64,000 nt of DNA from Neomoorella sulfitireducens (GCF_024733845.1 NZ_JANRHG010000003.1:62001-126000); one strand, 5' to 3'. Shown: positions 21,624 to 30,840, counted from the first letter of the stretch. Notes: generated by a model from the letters alone, not told the origin. Numbers and translations are program-made.

Positions 21624-22484
21624 ATGAAAAAGATTTTACTTCACCTGGAGAGCGACGCCAAGGCCAGCGTATTTGATCAGGTTACCGCTTATGATGCCGG
21701 GGTGGATCAAGTTATCGCCTGCGGCGGGGTTGCTCCTGAGGAAGTAACCAATCTGGTGTACGGCGTGATGTTTACCCGGGGCGGAGACAGCCTGCGCAAC
21801 TCCGCCATCTTTGTCGGCGGCACCAGGGTGGCAGACGCCGAAAGGCTGATGGATGGCGTCCTGCAGACCTTTTTTGGTCCCTTCCGGGTTTCCGTGATGT
21901 TCGACGCCAACGGGTGCAATACTACTGCCGCTGCGGCAGTACAAAAGTTGGCCCGGGGGCGCAAACTGGCCGGTAAAAAAGCCCTGGTCCTGGCCGGTAC
22001 CGGGCCGGTAGGTACCCGCATAGCTACCCTGTTAGCGCGGGAAGGATGCCGGGTGCTCCTAACTTCCCGCTCCCTGTCCCGGGCCCAAGAGGTTTGCCGG
22101 GATTTAGAAACCCGGGCCAAAGTAAAAGTAGAACCGGTCCAGGTAAGGGATGGCGAAGAAGCCGGCAGGGCGCTGGCGGGTGTCAACGTGCTGGTGTGTT
22201 GCGGTGCTCCCGGGGTGCGCCTGATCGACGGGGCTACCTGGACGAGACAAGAATCCCTTGAGATTATGGCGGATATCAATGCCGTAGAACCCCTGGGCAT
22301 AGAAGGTATTAAAGCGACCGATGACGGTAAGGAAAGGCAGGGAAAAATCGCCTACGGGGCCCTTGCCATCGGCAACTTGAAGATGAAAATCCATAAAGCT
22401 GCCATTCAGGCTTTATTCAGGAGCAATAATCAGGTAATGGATCTGGAGGCGATCTATGCCCTGGCCGGGGAAATGAGTGAGTAA
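21624..22484 (+). CDS. mtdB: NAD(P)-dependent methylene-tetrahydromethanopterin dehydrogenase
   Basis: A 286-residue enzyme that oxidises methylene-H4MPT to methenyl-H4MPT with NAD(P). The N-terminal catalytic domain (YDAGVDQVIACGGVAPEEV; MFTRGGDSLRNSAIFVGG) and the Rossmann motif LVLAGTGPVGTRIATLLAREG (quoted in part, near residue 117) match MtdA/MtdB of methylotrophs, not the F420-dependent Mtd of methanogens. It therefore links the archaeal-type carrier to pyridine nucleotides. MtdA versus MtdB cannot be separated by eye. It follows DUF447 and precedes an ATP-grasp gene by 5 bp. Confidence 0.87.
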   Translation: MKKILLHLESDAKASVFDQVTAYDAGVDQVIACGGVAPEEVTNLVYGVMFTRGGDSLRNSAIFVGGTRVADAERLMDGVLQTFFGPFRVSVMFDANGCNTTAAAAVQKLARGRKLAGKKALVLAGTGPVGTRIATLLAREGCRVLLTSRSLSRAQEVCRDLETRAKVKVEPVQVRDGEEAGRALAGVNVLVCCGAPGVRLIDGATWTRQESLEIMADINAVEPLGIEGIKATDDGKERQGKIAYGALAIGNLKMKIHKAAIQALFRSNNQVMDLEAIYALAGEMSE

Positions 22485-22489
22485 CGGCC

Positions 22490-23788
22490 ATGTTTCTCCT
22501 GGTAGGAGCTAGCACCCGGTCGCTGGCGGAATCGGCCGTCTATTCCGGTTTTGCGGTGATGGCCATCGACTATTTTGGTGACGCTGACCAACGCCTGCTG
22601 TGCCCTACCATAGGGTTAAAGACGGATCTGGGCCTGAAACCTTCTGTTAAACGCCTGCTCCAGATCGCCGGGGAAGTAAGCGACAGGGAACTCCAACCCC
22701 GTACTCTCGAAGGGGTGATTTATACCTCGGGTCCGGAAAATCACCCGGAAGAATTGCAGCTGTGGGAGCAGCGAGGTTTGCTGGTCGGCAATAATACTTC
22801 TACCCTGAGGCAGGTACGGGACCCCTGGCAGCTACGACGAGCCCTCCGCCTGATCGGGGCTTTGACCCCTCCCTTTTACGCCGTTGAGGAGTGGAAACCT
22901 GATTGGGCTGCCGGAGGATGGATTATTAAACCCATTGCCGGCGGCGGCGGGCACGGTATCCGGCCCTTGGAACGGGATAAAAAAGGAGCCCTGGCCCAGC
23001 TCGCAGCCCTGGGGGACAAAAGCAGTTTTATCATCCAGAAATTGGTCTATGGTATTCCCGCTTCAGCGACCTTTATCGCCGACGGGCGGCGGTCGTTTTT
23101 GCTGGGCACCAGCCGCCAGCTGGCAGGGCCGGCTGGACGGGCGGCCGGGCCTTTTACTTATGCCGGCAATATCGTACCTTTATCTTTACCTGCCAACCCG
23201 GGGCTGGCCCTAGAAACACAGTTAGCCATGATTGCCGGCCATCTGACCGCCACTTTCGGTTTAAGAGGATTGAATACCCTGGATTTCATCGTCAATAGGG
23301 ACGGTATCTGGATATTAGAGGTTAATCCCCGCTGGTCGGCCTCGGTGGAACTTATCGAAAAATGGCGCCGGGAACTGCTCTTTCCCCTTCACCTGGCCGT
23401 TTGCGGTAAAAACACCGGGGAAAGCCCGGAGGCCGGGTTTAACCTTCCGACCAGGGTTATTGATAACGGCTCCGGCAGGTGCTTCTGGGGCAAAGCCATA
23501 GTTTACGCCCGCCTTCCTTTGCAAATAGATCCCAAGGAAGAAATAGAGCATCTTTACCGGCAAGGGTTGCGGGATATACCTGTACCCGGGACCATAATCG
23601 ATTGCGGTCAACCTGTTTGTACCGTCCTGGCCAGGGCGGAAAGCGATTACTCCTGCTGGCGGGAGCTACAGGTGCGGGCGGCCTGGGCGCGCAGGGTTCT
23701 GGGCAAAACCTTCCCGCGCAACGATCATGATCTCGACCACGGGCCGGGGTATTGCCAACAACTTTCATTATGGGGTGATGGCTCTTGA
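22490..23788 (+). CDS. ATP-grasp protein of the H4MPT/methanofuran cluster
   Basis: A 432-residue protein with an N-terminal Rossmann-like domain (FLLVGASTRSLAESAVYSGF) and an ATP-grasp core: WIIKPIAGGGGHGI (about residues 145-158) and WILEVNPRWSASVEL (about 275). ATP-grasp enzymes form amide bonds through an acyl phosphate. Homologues occur in methylotroph C1 clusters and are thought to act in H4MPT or methanofuran synthesis; the exact substrate is unknown. Its stop overlaps the TTG start of fwdD (TTGA), so the genes are translationally coupled. Confidence 0.75.
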   Translation: MFLLVGASTRSLAESAVYSGFAVMAIDYFGDADQRLLCPTIGLKTDLGLKPSVKRLLQIAGEVSDRELQPRTLEGVIYTSGPENHPEELQLWEQRGLLVGNNTSTLRQVRDPWQLRRALRLIGALTPPFYAVEEWKPDWAAGGWIIKPIAGGGGHGIRPLERDKKGALAQLAALGDKSSFIIQKLVYGIPASATFIADGRRSFLLGTSRQLAGPAGRAAGPFTYAGNIVPLSLPANPGLALETQLAMIAGHLTATFGLRGLNTLDFIVNRDGIWILEVNPRWSASVELIEKWRRELLFPLHLAVCGKNTGESPEAGFNLPTRVIDNGSGRCFWGKAIVYARLPLQIDPKEEIEHLYRQGLRDIPVPGTIIDCGQPVCTVLARAESDYSCWRELQVRAAWARRVLGKTFPRNDHDLDHGPGYCQQLSLWGDGS

Positions 23789-24147
23789 GCAGCATTGCCG
23801 GTTTTTTAATCACTGTCCGCACGGCCAGGCAGGGCGTAGCCATGGTCGGCGGCAAGTTAAGCCCTGAGTACCAAAAAGAAACGGCTACCCTGGAGGTAAA
23901 CGCCGCAGTATTATCCGCCCTGGGACTGGCCCCCGGCCAGAGGGCCCGTTTGCGGAGCCCTTTTGGCGAAGCCGTCGTCACCTGCCGACCGGCGGAAGTG
24001 CCCGCGGAGCTTTTTTTCCTCCCCCTGGGCCCCACCGCCAACCTGTTAATAGGCACCGATACCGGGGGAACCGGCGTTCCCTGCTTTAAAGGTTTAGAAG
24101 TTAAACTGGAGCCGTATCACGGGGCGACTGCCGGAGATGAACAATAA
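23785..24147 (+). CDS. fwdD: Formylmethanofuran dehydrogenase subunit D (molybdopterin-binding)
   Basis: A 120-residue protein of the molybdopterin-dinucleotide-binding fold: TLEVNAAVLSALGLAPGQRARLRSPFGEAVVTCR (quoted in part) is typical of the small beta-barrel domain that clamps the bis-MGD cofactor in FwdD/FmdD. It starts TTG at 23785 overlapping the preceding stop, and lies directly upstream of fwdB. In aerobic methylotroph Fhc complexes this subunit is missing because the cofactor was lost; keeping it here supports a working Mo or W site. Confidence 0.8.
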   Translation: MSSIAGFLITVRTARQGVAMVGGKLSPEYQKETATLEVNAAVLSALGLAPGQRARLRSPFGEAVVTCRPAEVPAELFFLPLGPTANLLIGTDTGGTGVPCFKGLEVKLEPYHGATAGDEQ

Positions 24148-24171
24148 TAAGTCGGGGAGGGGGAGAACGAT

Positions 24172-25458
24172 ATGAGTATCCATAAGGATGTTGTCTGCAC
24201 ATTTTGCAGTTGCCTCTGCGATGACCTGGAAGTCGAGGTGGAGAATAATCAAATCACCAGGGTCAAAAGCGCCTGCGCCATAGGACGTAATAAACTCCTT
24301 CATGCCCGGTCCAACCTGGCCCGGCTTACTGCCGGGAATAAAACTGTTTCCCTTGACGAAGCCCTGGATATAGCCGCCGGTATCTTGAAGCAGGCCAGGT
24401 TCCCCTTGATTTACGGCTTGAGCAGCACTACCGTAGAAGCCCAGCGCGAGGCCATAGCCATAGGCGAACTAATTGGCGCTACTATTGATAATCCCGCCTC
24501 GTATTGACACGGCCCGGGCGTTATCGCCCGCCAGCAGGTAGGGCTGGCTTCATGTACCCTGGGAGAAGTAAAAAACCGGGCCGACCTGCTAATCTTCTGG
24601 GGTTGCAATCCCATGGAAGCCCATATGCGCCATTTCACCCGCTATTCAACACTGGCCAAAGGGCTTTTTACGCCCAGGGGCCGCCAGGGGAAAAAAATAG
24701 TGGTAGTTGACGTCAGGCTTACTCCCACTGCCAGGGCGGCCGACTATTTCCTGCAAATAAAACCCGGTACCGATTTTGAAGTATTTAATGCCCTGCGGGC
24801 CCTGATCAAAGGTTTGCGCCTGGGAAATGTAGATCCCGGTACGGGTACCGTAGCCGGCGTAACCCTGACCGCCTGGCAGGAACTGGCGCAATTAATGCAA
24901 AGCTGTCGCTACGGGGTAGTCTTTTTCGGTATAGGTACAACTATGAGCCGGGGTAAGGAAATGAATATCGAACTCCTGTTAACCTTAATCCGGGAACTCA
25001 ACCGGTATACCCGTTTTTACGCCATACCCATGCGCGGCCACGGCAATGTTACCGGCATCAATCATGTCCTGACCTGGCAGACCGGTTATCCTTTTGCCGT
25101 CAACTTTAGCCGGGGTTATCCCCGTTACAATCCGGGCGAATTCAGCGTGGTGGATATGCTGGGGCGCCGGGAGGTTGATGCCGCCTTTATAATCGCCACC
25201 GACCCGGGCGCCCACCTGCCCCGGGCTGCCGTCGAACATTTACAAAAAATCCCAACTATCGTTCTTGAACCCCATTGCAACCTGACAACCCCCTGGGCGC
25301 AGGTCGTCATACCCGTAGCCCCGGCGGGAGTCGGGGCAGCCGGTACCTTTTACCGCATGGATAACGTGCCTTTGCGCGTAAAGAAACTTGTTGATTTCCC
25401 CTATCCGTCCGACGAAGAAGTTTTGCGGGCGCTGAAGGAGAGAATCGCCAATGCTTAA
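24172..25458 (+). CDS. fwdB: Formylmethanofuran dehydrogenase subunit B, selenocysteine-containing
   Basis: This is the catalytic Mo/W subunit, read through an in-frame TGA at 24505-24507 as selenocysteine 112; total about 428 residues, the usual family length (M. kandleri FwuB is similar, with Sec near 118). Before the TGA lie Cys9, Cys12, Cys16 and Cys35, a [4Fe-4S] site. After it the frame stays open: Y-U-H-G-P-G-V-I-A-R, then LLIFWGCNPMEAH and the rest of a molybdopterin oxidoreductase. A hairpin (24515-24530) begins 7 nt after the TGA, as in bacterial SECIS elements. It overlaps fwdA by 8 bp. The enzyme interconverts formylmethanofuran and CO2 plus methanofuran. Read without Sec, the gene would be two useless halves. 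Confidence 0.9.
24505..24532 (+). promoter_or_regulatory. SECIS element for UGA-Sec decoding in fwdB
   Basis: Directly after the TGA (24505-24507), CGGGCG (24515-24520) pairs with CGCCCG (24525-24530) around a TTAT loop; GG (24511-24512) can pair with CC (24531-24532) after an internal bulge. The first nine bases after the TGA code for His-Gly-Pro, as they do in E. coli fdhF. A stem of this kind, with a G-U at the loop edge, is what SelB recognises in bacteria. Not tested by folding software. Confidence 0.8.
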
Positions 25459-27109
25459 AATCGTCAACGGCCAGGTTTACGATCCTATCAACGGGGTCAG
25501 GGGAGCAGTAAAGGATATTTGCATTACCGGCGGCAAAATTGTGGCGGAGGAAGGGAATAAACCAGCGCGGCCGGGGTGTGACGGGGTTGAAATTATTGAT
25601 GCCAGCGGTTTGATTGTCATGCCCGGGGGCATAGATATCCATAGCCATATCGCCGGTCCTAAAGTTAACAGCGGCCGCCTGTTATGCCCCGAGGATCACT
25701 ATGACTACTTTACCGTTGCAACCCCGTGGCAGCGCTCAAGTACGGGCTACACCACTCCTGGCACTTTTCTTACCGGCTACCTGTACGCAAGGATGGGCTA
25801 TACCACTGTCTTTGAAGCTGCCGCCCCGCCCCTTAAAGCCCGCCACGTCCATGAAGAACTCCAGGACACTCCCCTGCTGGATACAGGTTGTTACACCCTG
25901 ATGGGCAATAATTATATGGTGATGAAAGTTCTCAGCGATCCTGACGGTTCCCGCCGGCAGGAACGCCTGCGCGAACTGGTGGCGTGGCTGCTGGGCAGCA
26001 GCAAGGGGTACGCCGTCAAGGTGGTCAACCCCGGCGGGGTGGAGAACTGGAAGTGGGGCCGGGATAAAGTAGACCTGGATACACCCGTACCCCCCTTCGA
26101 TGTGACACCACGGCAGATATTATTGGGGTTAGCGGGAGCCGTCGAAGAGTTACGGCTCCTCCACCCGGTACACCTTCACGCCAATCACATCGGCCAGCCG
26201 GGCAACTACCGGACCACCCTGGCGACCATGGGCGCCCTGGCAGGCCGCCGCCTGCATCTGACCCATCTGCAATTCCATGCCTATGAAGCTACCCCCAAAG
26301 GCGGTTTCCGGTCGGCCGCCCCGCAGGTCGCCGGGTATCTGAACGAACACCCGGAATTTACCTGCGACGTCGGGCAGATTATTTTCGGGCCGGCCACCAC
26401 TATGACCGCCGATGCGCCCTTGCAGTTCAGCCTGCACCGGTTGACCGGGAATAAATGGGGTAATTGCGATGTGGAGATGGAAACAGGTTCCGGCGTAGTC
26501 CCCCTCGTTTACCGCCCGCAGAGCCTGCCCAATGCCATCCAATGGGCTATCGGCCTGGAGCTATTCCTCCTGGTCACCAACCCCTGGCAGATTTTCTTAA
26601 CTACTGACCACCCCAACGGCGGGCCTTTTACTGCTTATCCCCAGGTAATCCGGTTGTTGATGGACGGCGATTATCGCCGGGCGCAAATGGAGCGCCTGCA
26701 TCCTAAAGTTAAGGACTATACCCTCCTGGCGGAACTTGACCGCGAATACACGTTAGAGGAGATCGCTATCATCACCCGGGCCGGCCCGGCCCGGGCCCTG
26801 GGGTTAAAGCACAAGGGACACCTGGGCGCAGGTGCCGATGCCGATGTAGCGATTTACCGGCCCCAGCAGGATAAGGAAGCCATGTTCGCCCGGCCTGTGT
26901 ATGTAATCAAGGGCGGGAAAATCGTTGTCCGCGACGGTCAGGTGGTTGATAGTTGTTACGGTAAGCGTTTTCTAGTAAGCCCCCCCGCACCCAATCGCTT
27001 ACCGGAGGAGCTGGAAGAAGATTTTGCCGCTTTTTACTCTATATCTTTGTCTAATTATACGGTAGAAGATGCATATGTGGCCCGGCCGGAGGTGATCCCA
27101 TGCGCTTAA
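25451..27109 (+). CDS. fwdA: Formylmethanofuran dehydrogenase subunit A (amidohydrolase)
   Basis: A 552-residue amidohydrolase that makes or hydrolyses the formyl group, passing formate to or from subunit B through an internal tunnel. The binuclear metal site is intact: His64 and His66 in HSHIAGPKVN, the probable carboxylated Lys190 in KVVNPGG, later His pairs in HLHANHIGQPGN and HLTHLQFHAYEAT, and Asp in TTDHPNGGPF. It overlaps fwdB by 8 bp and ftr by 10 bp, so the complex is made in one translational run. Aerobic methylotrophs use the homologue FhcA only as a hydrolase; here subunit B is also competent. Confidence 0.93.
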   Translation: MLKIVNGQVYDPINGVRGAVKDICITGGKIVAEEGNKPARPGCDGVEIIDASGLIVMPGGIDIHSHIAGPKVNSGRLLCPEDHYDYFTVATPWQRSSTGYTTPGTFLTGYLYARMGYTTVFEAAAPPLKARHVHEELQDTPLLDTGCYTLMGNNYMVMKVLSDPDGSRRQERLRELVAWLLGSSKGYAVKVVNPGGVENWKWGRDKVDLDTPVPPFDVTPRQILLGLAGAVEELRLLHPVHLHANHIGQPGNYRTTLATMGALAGRRLHLTHLQFHAYEATPKGGFRSAAPQVAGYLNEHPEFTCDVGQIIFGPATTMTADAPLQFSLHRLTGNKWGNCDVEMETGSGVVPLVYRPQSLPNAIQWAIGLELFLLVTNPWQIFLTTDHPNGGPFTAYPQVIRLLMDGDYRRAQMERLHPKVKDYTLLAELDREYTLEEIAIITRAGPARALGLKHKGHLGAGADADVAIYRPQQDKEAMFARPVYVIKGGKIVVRDGQVVDSCYGKRFLVSPPAPNRLPEELEEDFAAFYSISLSNYTVEDAYVARPEVIPCA

Positions 27110-28005
27110 ACGGTGTAACCATCGAAGATACTTTCGCCGAAGCCTTTACCATGTACGGGGCAAGGGTAACCGTTACGGCGGTTAATGAAAAGTGGGCCGG
27201 CCATGCAGCCCGTGCTGCTACCGGCTTTGCCACTTCGATTATCGGTTGCGGGGTGGAAGCCGGCATCGAGGGCCCGGCCCTGTCTTCCCCCGACGGTAGA
27301 CCCGGCATTGATTGCCTCTTTTTTACTACCTCCAAGGAAGATATGGAAAAGCAGCTTTTGAACCGTATCGGCCAGGCCGTCATGACCACCCCTACCGCCG
27401 CCTGTTACGACGGCCTGGTGCCAGATTACGGGCGGCAGGAACAACCTGCCGCCAGACTGAAGATAGGCGGCAAGTTGCGCTTTTTCGGCGACGGTTACCA
27501 GAGCAGCAAGGTTATCGACGGGCGGCGTTTCTGGCGCATCCCGGTGATGGAGGGCGAGTTTCTCGTCCAGGAAGAGTTCACCGTGGTCAAAGGGGTGGGG
27601 GGCGGGAACTTCCTTATCCTGGCCGAAACGGCGGCGGCGGCCCTGGCGGCGGCGGAAGCGGCTGTTGAGGCCATACACGCGGTGCGCGGGGTCATCCTGC
27701 CCTTCCCGGGAGGAGTGGTCCGCAGCGGCAGCCAGGTGGGATCCCGCTACAAATTCCTTAAGGCCTCAACCAACGTGGCATTTTGCCCGACTTTACGGGG
27801 GATCGCGGCTCAGACCATGCTCCCTCCGGGCGTCAACGCGGTGCTGGAGATTGTTATTGACGGGTTGACCCCGGAAGCGGTTGCCGAAGCCATGCGGGTG
27901 GGCATACGTGCCGCCTGCCTTGAGGGCGTAAGGGGCATTTCCGCCGGCAATTACGGCGGCCGTTTAGGAAAGCACCTCTTCCCTTTACGGCAAATTTTGC
28001 AATGA
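27100..28005 (+). CDS. ftr: Formylmethanofuran:tetrahydromethanopterin formyltransferase
   Basis: A 301-residue enzyme that moves the formyl group between methanofuran and H4MPT. It closely follows archaeal Ftr: LNGVTIEDTFAEAFTMYGAR at the start, RIGQAVMTTPTAACYD, LRFFGDGYQSS, VMEGEFLVQE, a GGGNFLI glycine stretch and the C-terminal ISAGNYGGRLGKH. Length and conserved blocks are normal. In methylotrophs the gene is fhcD. It overlaps fwdA by 10 bp and fwdC by 4 bp (ATGA). Confidence 0.94.
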   Translation: MRLNGVTIEDTFAEAFTMYGARVTVTAVNEKWAGHAARAATGFATSIIGCGVEAGIEGPALSSPDGRPGIDCLFFTTSKEDMEKQLLNRIGQAVMTTPTAACYDGLVPDYGRQEQPAARLKIGGKLRFFGDGYQSSKVIDGRRFWRIPVMEGEFLVQEEFTVVKGVGGGNFLILAETAAAALAAAEAAVEAIHAVRGVILPFPGGVVRSGSQVGSRYKFLKASTNVAFCPTLRGIAAQTMLPPGVNAVLEIVIDGLTPEAVAEAMRVGIRAACLEGVRGISAGNYGGRLGKHLFPLRQILQ

Positions 28006-28889
28006 AAGCATCATCGGATGTGGGAGATGAGAGTGTGCCGGTAAGAATTACTTTATTTCTCAAACAAACACCCCCGGTACCTGTAGAAGCAGAAAGCATC
28101 AATCCGGAGAGCGTTACCGCCAAAGATCGCCGGGAAATTGAAGATCTTCCCCTGTGGGTTGGTAATAGCAAGGAAAGGGTGGGCGATTACTTTCGCGTAG
28201 AAGTGGAGGAAACAGAAGCGCAACAGGATGACGATAACGCCCCGTTGGCAACCCTGCACCTGGTTGGGGACCTGTCCCGTTTCAAGCGGCTGGGTTGGGG
28301 CATGAGCAGGGGAGAGATGCTTATCCGGGGAAGTGTAGGGCCCCATACCGGCGCCTTTATGCGCGGGGGCACCCTGGTTATCCAGGGGCAGGCCGGGGAC
28401 TGGCTGGGAGCCCATATGCAAGGCGGCAAAATCCTGGTGCAGGGATCGGCCGGGAATTTTGCCGGCGCCGCTTACCGTGGTTATAAGACGGGAATGCAAG
28501 GGGGGACTATTATTATCCGGGATGACGCCGGGCAGATGCTGGGTGCCCGCATGCGCCGGGGTGTGATTGCCGTCGGCGGTAACTGCGGTGACTTCGCCGG
28601 CTTCGGGATGGCTGCCGGGACGGTGGTAGTGCGGGGAGCGCCCGGTTTACGGGCAGGAGCACAGATGCGACGGGGTACCATTATCCTGTTGCAACCCGGC
28701 GAGCTATTGCCCACCTTTTATTATGATTGCACCTATGGACCTCTCTTCTGGCGCCTGCTCTATAATTACCTGCAACAGGAGGGTTTCGCGCTGCCCCCGG
28801 ATTACAGGGAAATGAGTTTTAAGCGTTTCAGCGGCGATGCCAACGAAGGGGGAAAGGGGGAAATCCTGGTATGCCAGTCCCTAAATTAA
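28002..28889 (+). CDS. fwdC: Formylmethanofuran dehydrogenase subunit C
   Basis: A 295-residue protein whose centre is a beta-helix of short Gly-rich repeats (GEMLIRGSVGPHTGAFMRGG, then repeated MQGGKILVQGSAGNFAGA-type units, about residues 100-235), the GltB C-terminal-like fold of FwdC/FhcC. In the complex it helps hold methanofuran near subunit A. There is an N-terminal arm of about 80 residues and a C-terminal tail of about 60. The ATG at 28002 overlaps the ftr stop; it overlaps mch by 19 bp. Confidence 0.9.
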   Translation: MKASSDVGDESVPVRITLFLKQTPPVPVEAESINPESVTAKDRREIEDLPLWVGNSKERVGDYFRVEVEETEAQQDDDNAPLATLHLVGDLSRFKRLGWGMSRGEMLIRGSVGPHTGAFMRGGTLVIQGQAGDWLGAHMQGGKILVQGSAGNFAGAAYRGYKTGMQGGTIIIRDDAGQMLGARMRRGVIAVGGNCGDFAGFGMAAGTVVVRGAPGLRAGAQMRRGTIILLQPGELLPTFYYDCTYGPLFWRLLYNYLQQEGFALPPDYREMSFKRFSGDANEGGKGEILVCQSLN

Positions 28890-29848
28890 AAGCCGCGCCA
28901 TCTCTGAGTCCCAATCTCCAGGCCCTGCCCCTGGTCCGGGAAATGCTGGCCAGGCCGGATCAGCTCCGGGTGGAAGTCTATATCCTAGATAAGGTTACCG
29001 TGATCGACTGCGGCGTTCAAGCCCCGGGGGGATGGGAAGCAGGCCGCCTTTTTGCCGCTATTTGCCTGGGGGGCCTGGCCAGGGTGGAGTTGCACTGGAT
29101 GAATTTTGGCGGCTGGCAGTGGCCGGCGGTGGAAGTAATGACCGATCACCCGGTACGTGCCTGCCTGGCCTCCCAGTATGCCGGGTGGGCGATTAAAAAA
29201 GAAAAATTTTTAGCCATGGGTTCGGGACCGGGACGGGCGGCAGCTCGAGTAGAAGATCTATTCCAGGAGCTGGATTATGAAGATTGCTCCGGCCCGGCCA
29301 TTGTCTGCCTGGAAAGCAACCGGCTCCCGTCGCCAGAGGTAGCTGAATATATTGTGCAAAAATGTAAACGCAGTCCGGCCGATGTCTATATCCTGGTAGC
29401 TCCTACAGCCTCGCCCGCGGGCTCGGTGCAGGTTGCCGCCAGGGCGGTAGAGACAGGCCTGCATAAGTTGAAGGAACTGGGTTATGATCTGGGGCTTATA
29501 CGTAGCGGTTGGGGTATCTGCCCTGTACCACCGGTGGCCGCGGGTGACCTGGCGGCCATAGGCCGGACCAACGATGCGGTGCTTTACGGATCGATAGTTC
29601 ATTATAATGTCGAGGATGAGGACGATAATATAGCTTCTCTGGTGACCAGGGTTCCCTCCCGGGCCTCCCGCGATTACGGCCAGCCCTTCGGGGAACTGTT
29701 CCGGCGTTATGGCGACTTTTATAGCATCGACCCCTTTTTATTCAGCCCGGCTGAAGTGTGGGTGAGCAATTTGAAAAGCGGCCGCACTTTTCATGCCGGT
29801 TCCGTGCGCCCGGACATCCTGGCCTCCTCTTTCGGGCTGGCGGAATGA
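28871..29848 (+). CDS. mch: Methenyltetrahydromethanopterin cyclohydrolase
   Basis: A 325-residue enzyme that converts methenyl-H4MPT to formyl-H4MPT and back. Conserved blocks include VTVIDCGVQAPGGWEAGRL, VEVMTDHPVRACLASQYAGW, MGSGPGRA and the C-terminal SLVTRVPSRASRDYGQPFGELF (quoted in part). It bridges MtdB and Ftr, so the three carrier steps from methylene-H4MPT to formyl-methanofuran are all encoded here. It overlaps fwdC by 19 bp and the next gene by 4 bp. Confidence 0.92.
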   Translation: MPVPKLKAAPSLSPNLQALPLVREMLARPDQLRVEVYILDKVTVIDCGVQAPGGWEAGRLFAAICLGGLARVELHWMNFGGWQWPAVEVMTDHPVRACLASQYAGWAIKKEKFLAMGSGPGRAAARVEDLFQELDYEDCSGPAIVCLESNRLPSPEVAEYIVQKCKRSPADVYILVAPTASPAGSVQVAARAVETGLHKLKELGYDLGLIRSGWGICPVPPVAAGDLAAIGRTNDAVLYGSIVHYNVEDEDDNIASLVTRVPSRASRDYGQPFGELFRRYGDFYSIDPFLFSPAEVWVSNLKSGRTFHAGSVRPDILASSFGLAE

Positions 29849-30825
29849 AATACCCGGGAGTGATAGCAGTGGGACTGGCTAGCAGGAAGCAGGAAAAACT
29901 CCGTATTGGCATCCTGGGAACCTCCCGGTCTACCCATGTTCAGCTTTTAGCTGCGGCTTTACAGAGCCTGAAGGCAGAGGTGGTCTTGATTTCTCCCACG
30001 CGCCTGACCGTTCATATCCCGGGACCGCTGGCCGTAGAAGCAATGCCGGGGAGTGAGCCCGGGCTGGAAACCCTCAATGCCCTGCTGGTCCGGTCCCTGC
30101 CGGGAGGCTCTTTAGAGCAGGTGATTTACAGGGTAGATGTGCTCCGCCGCCTGGAAAACCTGGGTCTAACCGTGATTAACCGGCCTGCCGTGCTGGAGAA
30201 GACGGTTGATAAGTTTTACACCTCGGCGCTACTGGCCGATGCCGGTTTACCGGTGCCACGGACGCTGGTGACCGAACAATTCACCCGGGCCCTGGAAACG
30301 GTTAAAGAGCTGGGCGCCGTGGTAGTAAAGCCCCTTTTCGGCTCCCGTGGCCAGGGCATGGTGCTGGTAGATAACCTGGATGTAGCCTACCGCGTCTTTC
30401 GGGCTCTGGAACTGGGGCGCTATATTTATTACCTGCAGCAGTTTTTACCCCATGCCAACGAAGATTTTCGCCTTTTAGTAGTTGGCAAAGAAGTGGTCTG
30501 TGCCATGCGCCGCCGCGGTAACAGCTGGAAAACCAATATCGCCTGCGGGGCCGTACCTGAACACGTAAACCCCGACCCGGCTTTATCCCGGCTGGCCCTG
30601 AAAACTGCCGAGGTATTGGGTGCCGATTACCTGGGAGTGGATATTTTGATCTGCAATAACCAGCCTTATATCCTGGAGGCCAACGGCATACCTGGCTGGA
30701 GCGGCCTGCAGTCGGTGGCTCCTGTTGACATCGCCCGTGTCATCGCCGGCTATGCCGTCGATAAATGCCTGGAGAAAGAAAAGATGGGCTATTCCAGGAG
30801 CCGCCGGGTATCAAAATGGAGTTAA
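29845..30825 (+). CDS. RimK-like ATP-grasp ligase (MptN-like, H4MPT glutamylation)
   Basis: A 326-residue ATP-grasp protein of the RimK group: VVKPLFGSRGQGMVLVDN (about residues 155-172), FLPHANEDFRLLVVG and the metal site YILEANGIPGWSGLQ. In methanogens MptN of this type adds glutamate to H4MPT, and close relatives sit in methylotroph C1 clusters. The ATG at 29845 overlaps the mch stop; a GTG at 29869 with a GGGAG site 9 nt upstream is an equally good start. Confidence 0.8.
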   Translation: MKYPGVIAVGLASRKQEKLRIGILGTSRSTHVQLLAAALQSLKAEVVLISPTRLTVHIPGPLAVEAMPGSEPGLETLNALLVRSLPGGSLEQVIYRVDVLRRLENLGLTVINRPAVLEKTVDKFYTSALLADAGLPVPRTLVTEQFTRALETVKELGAVVVKPLFGSRGQGMVLVDNLDVAYRVFRALELGRYIYYLQQFLPHANEDFRLLVVGKEVVCAMRRRGNSWKTNIACGAVPEHVNPDPALSRLALKTAEVLGADYLGVDILICNNQPYILEANGIPGWSGLQSVAPVDIARVIAGYAVDKCLEKEKMGYSRSRRVSKWS

Positions 30826-30840
30826 TAAGGAAGGAAAATT

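Noticed and set aside
24172-24507. fwdB as a pseudogene broken by a stop codon, or as two separate genes
   Set aside because: Both parts share one frame, the stop is TGA exactly at the catalytic Cys/Sec position, a SECIS-like hairpin follows, and all neighbouring genes of the complex are intact.
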